In this document: one piece after another, positions 5,822 to 9,374 of the stretch | Position numbering within the stretch: the stretch's first letter is position 1 | Layout of the letters: each line of letters begins with the position of its first letter | Source of the DNA: an uncultured Oscillibacter sp. | GTDB lineage: Bacteria; Bacillota; Clostridia; Oscillospirales; Oscillospiraceae | Direction of reading: 5' to 3' | DNA: 9,374 nt | Assembly: GCA_910588175.1 (NCBI GenBank) | Contig: CAJUQQ010000072.1 | Span: 1 to 9,374, forward strand | Notes under the pieces: generated by a model | Told to the model about the DNA's origin: nothing | Seen by the model: only the letters and a program-made list of their open reading frames with translations | Database searches by the model: none | Made by a program: the position numbers and the translations under genes

Positions 5822-6003
5822 GCAAGCCGCTTGAAAAGAATCTTTGATTTTCTTCGACTGCCCGGGCTTTCCGCCCGGGCAGGCCGCTTTCGGCGTCCCC
5901 GGTTTGGATTTCGCCGTCCAATGCGGCGTGTTTTACACGCCGGCGGCGGCGTTTGTCCGAAAAGCGGCGTTGCTGTGTTTCAAGGTATTTGACGGTAGAA
6001 ACG
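5822..6003 (+). other. Gene-free stretch with nested complementary segments
   Basis: No supported ORF is seen here. A perfect 10-bp stem with a TTTCC loop lies at 5858-5882 (CTGCCCGGGC and its complement). GCCGCTTTCGG (5883-5893) pairs with CCGAAAAGCGGC (5957-5968) with one bulged A. That pairing encloses two hairpins: TTGGA/TCCAA (5904-5908, 5917-5921) and CGGCGTG/CACGCCG (5924-5930, 5936-5942). The layout resembles a three-way junction and could be the 3' untranslated part of the S-component mRNA or an RNA released from it. I find no clear internal promoter, and no known RNA family is recognised. Confidence 0.4.
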
Positions 6004-6044
6004 AAACCAGGCCCCAAGGCACTTGCCTTGGGGCCTGGTTTTTT
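6004..6044 (+). terminator. Strong intrinsic terminator, possibly bidirectional
   Basis: A perfect 17-bp stem (6004-6020 with 6025-6041, core CCAGGCCCCAAGGC) closes a four-base ACTT loop, and a run of six T (6039-6044) ends the + strand transcript of the S-component gene. On the - strand the stem is followed by TTTCGTTT, a weaker tract. It lies 17 nt beyond the stop of the convergent DUF975 gene, so it probably ends both transcripts. Confidence 0.9.
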
Positions 6045-6060
6045 GATTCGGTTCAAACGC

Positions 6061-6873
6061 TCAGCCCAGCCCGTCCGGAGGATTCCAGCCACCCCAGAAA
6101 TCGGTCTGGGGCGGCTCCGCTCCCAGGCCCACGCCGGAGGTCCGCTTGGCGGTCTCGAAGTAGCAGAGGCGGACGCAGACATAATTGGGGTAATAGAACA
6201 GGGACACCGCCAGCTGCCAGAGACCGAAAAGAAGGTCCAGCGCGATCAGCGGCAGGCCGAAATATGTATCCGGGGCGGGGATGCCGTAGAGAAGCTCGGC
6301 GGTAATGTCCCGGGCGATCAGCTGGTTCATGAAGATGGCGGGGAATCTGGTCAGGAAGTTCCAGCCGAAGTAGCTCAGATCCAGCATGAAGAGCTGGGAC
6401 TTGTAGCCAAGGGTCTGCCGCTTGCTCATGTCCAGGGCCTCCATGACGCCGATGCCGGGGTTCTCATAGAGGTTGAACGACGCGAAGCTGTACCGGTAGG
6501 CGGCGATGACGCCGGGGATGAGAAAGAGCATCGACCAGAGAACGATGAAAAAGCCGCTGATGATGTCCAGCAGAATGATCTTTCCCACAAAGGAGAACCC
6601 GTCGAACAGCGTCAGATATTCCGCCCGCTCACCCCGGCGGATGGCCATGCAGTACAGCACGAAGCCCGCCCCCAGGACGGAGGCCAGAAGCGAGGACAGA
6701 ATGGAAATGAAAATGCCCAGGAAGCCGTTGCCTCCCAGGGAGGAGAGCAGCCCCAGCGCCACCGCCAGCCCCATGCACAGGGCGGTCATGGCCTTGGGGG
6801 AAACCTGGGCGCTGCGCAGCAGCTCCGCCGTTTCCCACTTGCATTTTTGCCGGTCAACCTGTTCGTACGTCAT
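6061..6873 (-). CDS. DUF975 family integral membrane protein
   Basis: The 270-residue protein starts at an ATG preceded by CAGGAGGT (complement of 6881-6888) at about 7 nt. Hydrophobic segments are visible near residues 28-47, 50-77, 95-125, a less regular one around 158-180, and 205-235. The segment LFLIPGVIAAYRYSFASFNL and the following SKRQTLGYKSQLFMLDLSYFGW region are the parts I recognise as conserved in DUF975 proteins of Firmicutes. The C-terminal tail is polar and rich in Gly, Pro and Trp. The family is widespread, but its role is not established. The gene is monocistronic, with its own promoter at 6912-6940 and a terminator shared with the convergent S-component gene. Family assignment is good; function is unknown. 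Confidence 0.85.
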   Translation of the reverse strand: MTYEQVDRQKCKWETAELLRSAQVSPKAMTALCMGLAVALGLLSSLGGNGFLGIFISILSSLLASVLGAGFVLYCMAIRRGERAEYLTLFDGFSFVGKIILLDIISGFFIVLWSMLFLIPGVIAAYRYSFASFNLYENPGIGVMEALDMSKRQTLGYKSQLFMLDLSYFGWNFLTRFPAIFMNQLIARDITAELLYGIPAPDTYFGLPLIALDLLFGLWQLAVSLFYYPNYVCVRLCYFETAKRTSGVGLGAEPPQTDFWGGWNPPDGLG

Positions 6874-6911
6874 AACGAGGACCTCCTGAAACGTGGTGGT
6901 GTCTTTGCTTT

Positions 6912-6940
6912 AGTGTAGCACATTTGGGGCGGGATGGCAA
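6912..6940 (-). promoter_or_regulatory. Promoter of the DUF975 gene
   Basis: On the - strand, a -35 box TTGCCA (complement of 6935-6940) and a -10 box TACACT (complement of 6912-6917) are spaced by exactly 17 bp. Transcription would start near 6905, about 32 nt before the ATG at 6873. The -35 box lies 5 nt from the T-run of the upstream operon's terminator. Confidence 0.7.
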
Positions 6941-6945
6941 GCGGG

Positions 6946-6974
6946 AAAACGGGCCCGCCCAGGAGCGGACCCGT
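6946..6974 (-). terminator. Intrinsic terminator of the M24/ArsC-like/Dus operon
   Basis: On the - strand ACGGG-T-CCGC (6974 to 6965) pairs with GCGG-G-CCCGT (6958 to 6949) around a TCCTGG loop, with one internal mismatch. A run of four T follows, including the last base of the stem (complement of 6946-6949). It begins 5 nt after the stop of the dihydrouridine synthase gene. Confidence 0.75.
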
Positions 6975-6979
6975 CCATT

Positions 6980-7957
6980 TCATGCCAGCGCCCCCTGGGG
7001 AGCGTCCAAAAGCTCCAGCTCTTGGAAAATCTGGGCTTCCAGCTCCTCGTAGGCCCGGGGGCCCCGGGAGCGGCGCATCCGGCCCCCCAGGCGCTCGCCG
7101 TTTTCAAACAGGTGAATCAGGTAGAACCAGATTTCCTTCATCCGCTGGGAGGCGGGGGCGGTCTGCCCGTCGGGAGCGGCCTGGGCGTAAAACGCCTGAT
7201 AGGCCCGGTAAAGCTCCGCCGTGAAGGCCTGGAGCTCTTCTTTCGTGGCGGCGGGGCCGCCCCGGAGCCGCCGGAACAGCGCCGGGTCCGCGATGGCCCC
7301 CCGGCCGATCATGGCGGCGTTCAGGCCGGGGAATTGGGTCTCCAGAGCCCGGATCCCCGGGACGGAGGTCAGGTCCCCGTTGTAGCACACTGGGTTTTTG
7401 CTCTCCGCCAGGGCCAGGGCGAACTGGTCCATATGCACCGTCCCCCGGTACTTCTCCGGCCGGACCCGGGGGTGGACGGTGAGACAGGCGATGGGATAGC
7501 GGCTGAACACCTCCAGCAGCCGGGGGAACTCCTCCGGCGTGTGATAGCCCAGCCGGGTCTTCACGGAGACGGGGACCGGCGCGCCGGAAAAGACCTCCTC
7601 CAGAAAGCGGTCCAGAGCATCCGGGTCCGCCAGCAGGCCGGAGCCCTTCCCTTTGGCGGTGACGGTGCCGGAGGGACAGCCCAGATTCAAATTCACCTCC
7701 GGATAGCCCAGCTCCGCCAGGACCTCCGCCGCCCAGACGAAATCCGCCGCCCGCTTCGCCATCACCTGGGGGACCTGGGGGAGCCCCTCGGGATTCTCCA
7801 GCTCCCGCCGGTCCCGGGGGGTGAGGATGTGCTGGTCCGTGGGGGAGATGAAAGGAATGAAATACCGGTCCGCCCCGCCGAAGTGGGCATGCCACACCCG
7901 GCGGAAGACCCGCTTCGTGATGCCGTCCAGGGGGGCGAAGTCGAAACGCCGGATCAT
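6980..7957 (-). CDS. tRNA-dihydrouridine synthase
   Basis: This is a 325-residue FMN enzyme that reduces uridine to dihydrouridine in tRNA. The frame is open well upstream, but the start is set at the ATG at 7957: it overlaps the preceding stop (ATGA) and has GGGAGGAG ahead of it. The TIM-barrel landmarks of the Dus family are present in order: an N-terminal FAPLDGIT loop, NLNLGCPSG with catalytic Cys94, SVKTRLG with Lys133, LTVHPRVRPEKYRG with His162, NGDLTS (193-198) and IGRGAIADP with the phosphate-binding GRG (218-220). Length is usual for the family. Which tRNA position it modifies cannot be read from the sequence. It is the last gene of the operon and is translationally coupled to the ArsC-like gene. 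Confidence 0.93.
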   Translation of the reverse strand: MIRRFDFAPLDGITKRVFRRVWHAHFGGADRYFIPFISPTDQHILTPRDRRELENPEGLPQVPQVMAKRAADFVWAAEVLAELGYPEVNLNLGCPSGTVTAKGKGSGLLADPDALDRFLEEVFSGAPVPVSVKTRLGYHTPEEFPRLLEVFSRYPIACLTVHPRVRPEKYRGTVHMDQFALALAESKNPVCYNGDLTSVPGIRALETQFPGLNAAMIGRGAIADPALFRRLRGGPAATKEELQAFTAELYRAYQAFYAQAAPDGQTAPASQRMKEIWFYLIHLFENGERLGGRMRRSRGPRAYEELEAQIFQELELLDAPQGALA

Positions 7958-8304
7958 CCCAGCGTCTCCTCCCATTCCTGGGGCTTGAAGCCGGTGAGGA
8001 CGAAGCCGTCCCCCGCCAGGATGGGCCGCTTTACCAGCATGCCGTCGGAGGCCAGCAGGGCCAGCTGCTCCTCCTCGTCCATGCCGGGGAGCTTGTCCTT
8101 CAGGCCCAGGGCCTTGTACTGGAGGCCGCTGGTGTTGAAAAAGCGCTTCAGGGGCAGGCCGCTGGCGGTCCACCACCGGCGAAGCTCCTCCAACCTGGGG
8201 TTTTCCAGCTTGATGTCCCGGACCTCGCAGGCGAGGCCCCGTTCGTCCAGCCATTTTTTCGCCTTCTGGCAGGTGGTGCATTTGGGATACCATAACATGA
8301 GCAT
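7954..8304 (-). CDS. ArsC/Spx-family thioredoxin-fold protein
   Basis: This is a 116-residue protein with the family's N-terminal CTTC motif (Cys9, Cys12) after a YPKC strand and the KRPI segment (residues 92-95) with the cis-Pro, followed by GDGFVLTGF. These identify the arsenate reductase-like/Spx/MgsR superfamily. The ATG at 8304 is preferred because AGGAGGA (complement of 8311-8317) lies 6 nt away; a second ATG at 8298 would be 12 nt away. True arsenate reductase activity, RNA polymerase binding as in Spx, or another thiol role cannot be separated from sequence alone. No arsenic-resistance genes lie nearby, and the neighbours are housekeeping genes. It begins 14 nt after the M24 gene stop, and its own stop overlaps the Dus start. 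Confidence 0.87.
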   Translation of the reverse strand: MLMLWYPKCTTCQKAKKWLDERGLACEVRDIKLENPRLEELRRWWTASGLPLKRFFNTSGLQYKALGLKDKLPGMDEEEQLALLASDGMLVKRPILAGDGFVLTGFKPQEWEETLG

Positions 8305-8318
8305 GGGGAGTCCTCCTC

Positions 8319-9374
8319 TCAGATAACCATCAGTTCCTTGGGGGCCTTCGTCAGATTCCGGCAGCCCTCCGGGGTGATTAAAATCACGTCCTCAATGCGG
8401 ACGCCCAGCTTTCCGGGAATGTAAATCCCCGGCTCCGCCGAAATCACCGCCCCGGCGGGGAGGGGGGTCTCATTGCTGGCGGCGGCGTTGGGGGCCTCGT
8501 GGATTTCCACGCCCACCCCGTGGCCGAAGCTGTGGGTGAAATACTCCCCATAGCCCGTCTCCTGAATGACGGCCCGGGCGGCGGCGTCCACGGCCTTGCC
8601 GGAAACCCCGGCCCGGGCGGCGGCGATGCCCGCCTCCTGGGCGGCCAGGACGGTGTTGTAAACCCGCTCCATCTCCTCCGTCACGGACCCCACCGCCACG
8701 GTGCGGGTCATGTCGGAGCAATAGCCCCCGTAAATACAGCCGAAGTCCATGGTGACGAACTCCCCGGCTTGAATCTCCTTTTCCGAGGGCACGCCGTGAG
8801 GCAGGCTGCCGTTGGGGCCGGAGACCACGATGGGGTCGAAGGACATGTCCGACGCGCCGTAATGGAGCATCAAATATTGGAGCCGGGCGGCGATTTCCTT
8901 TTCCGTCACGCCGGGGCGGATTTCCTTCAAAATGTCCTCCAGAGCCCGCTCGGCGATGCCCTGGGCGGTTTCCATGGCGGCAAGCTCCGCCGGGTCCTTG
9001 GTCTGCCGGAGCTTGGAGACGGGCTCCGACGCGGCGGTCAGCTCACAGGGGGACTTGCCCTCCGACAGGGCCTTTTCCAGCCGCCGGAAGGACTGGACCG
9101 TCATGGCCCCGTCCTCAAATCCCAGGCGGCGGACGCCCTTTAAAAACACCAGCTCCCGGAGCTGGTCCGTCAGGCTCTTTCCGGGCTTTACCTCCCGGAG
9201 CTCCGCCCCGTCCAGACAGCGGGCGGCGGCCTCTGTATAGCGGGCGTCGGTGAAAAACACGGCGTCCTGACCGGTGACGAGGACCGTGGCGTCCGTGCCG
9301 GGGACGAAGAAGCCGGAGGCGTAAAAGCGGTTGGCCTCCCCGGTGAGGAGGACCGCGTCCAGGTTTTCCGCCTC
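8319..9374 (-). CDS. M24 family aminopeptidase P-like metallopeptidase (partial, 5' end outside window)
   Basis: 351 residues are visible. The frame stays open to the right edge and the first residues read EAENLDAVLLTGEANRFYAS, a typical region close to the N-terminus of Xaa-Pro aminopeptidases. The true start is therefore beyond 9374, probably by only a short stretch. A GTG at 9260 lies inside this conserved region and is an internal Val, not the start. Residues ~1-125 are the N-terminal creatinase-like domain and ~126-345 the pita-bread catalytic domain. The five metal ligands are all present: Asp210 (MDFGCIY), Asp221 (CSDMTRT), His285 (HSFGHGVG), Glu314 (SAEPGIY) and Glu328 (VRIED), numbered from the first visible residue. 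It should be an active dimetal enzyme removing N-terminal residues before proline in cytoplasmic peptides. It is the first visible gene of a three-gene operon. Confidence 0.92.
   Translation of the reverse strand, partial: EAENLDAVLLTGEANRFYASGFFVPGTDATVLVTGQDAVFFTDARYTEAAARCLDGAELREVKPGKSLTDQLRELVFLKGVRRLGFEDGAMTVQSFRRLEKALSEGKSPCELTAASEPVSKLRQTKDPAELAAMETAQGIAERALEDILKEIRPGVTEKEIAARLQYLMLHYGASDMSFDPIVVSGPNGSLPHGVPSEKEIQAGEFVTMDFGCIYGGYCSDMTRTVAVGSVTEEMERVYNTVLAAQEAGIAAARAGVSGKAVDAAARAVIQETGYGEYFTHSFGHGVGVEIHEAPNAAASNETPLPAGAVISAEPGIYIPGKLGVRIEDVILITPEGCRNLTKAPKELMVI

Noticed and set aside
5831..5859. Promoter for a small RNA in the 5822-6003 stretch (TTGAAA at 5831-5836)
   Set aside because: No -10-like hexamer lies at 16-18 bp spacing. 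The TTGAAA is better explained as part of a complementary segment.
5953..6918. A 321-residue open frame on the + strand opposite the DUF975 gene
   Set aside because: It is a shadow frame of charged, low-complexity sequence. It also runs through the strong terminator at 6004-6044.
7022..8326. A 434-residue open frame on the + strand opposite the Dus and ArsC-like genes
   Set aside because: It is antisense to two firmly identified genes. The translation lacks any recognisable domain.
9258..9260. GTG as the start codon of the M24 peptidase
   Set aside because: The frame continues to the window edge with conserved aminopeptidase sequence (LDAVLLTGEANRFYAS), so this GTG is an internal Val codon.

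Overview
This 9.4-kb window is GC-rich and densely coded. Its families (a 4Fe-4S aldo/keto reductase-like protein, DUF3842, DUF975, group II ECF transporter S-components, a MocR/PdxR-type regulator) and its strong AGGAGG ribosome binding sites point to a high-GC member of the Clostridia, most likely an Oscillospiraceae-type gut anaerobe. That placement is inferred from gene content and composition, not from a marker gene. I see no rRNA, tRNA, CRISPR array, transposase or phage gene.

Layout. (1) 82-2876, + strand: a three-gene operon (aldo/keto reductase-like iron-sulfur protein, DUF3842 protein, kinase with an unassigned N-terminal domain) with tight or overlapping junctions. It follows a promoter with a 19-bp spacer and a central dyad, the architecture of MerR-family control. 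(2) 2929-3613, + strand: a separately promoted ECF S-component gene with a structured leader. (3) 3614-3770: a large inverted repeat between convergent genes. (4) 3771-5821: a MocR-type regulator (- strand) divergent from a second ECF S-component (+ strand), which by context is probably a vitamin B6 transporter. (5) 5822-6060: a gene-free stretch of nested complementary segments ending in a strong terminator. (6) 6061-6940, - strand: a DUF975 membrane protein with its own promoter. (7) 6946-9374, - strand: a housekeeping operon (M24 aminopeptidase running off the right edge, ArsC/Spx-like thioredoxin-fold protein, tRNA-dihydrouridine synthase) ending in an intrinsic terminator next to the DUF975 promoter.

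How the parts may work together. The two S-components have no EcfA or EcfT gene nearby, so they would share an energy-coupling module encoded elsewhere. The regulator between them has Gln at the position where MocR proteins normally carry the PLP-binding Lys, the most specific oddity in the window. The other points worth a second look are the MerR-like operator in front of a reductase-like protein that appears to lack catalytic residues, the fused kinase, the 136-bp inverted repeat, and the alternative base-pairing at 5797-5974. I found no unmistakable new defence or mobile system. The least characterised unit is the reductase-like/DUF3842/kinase operon.
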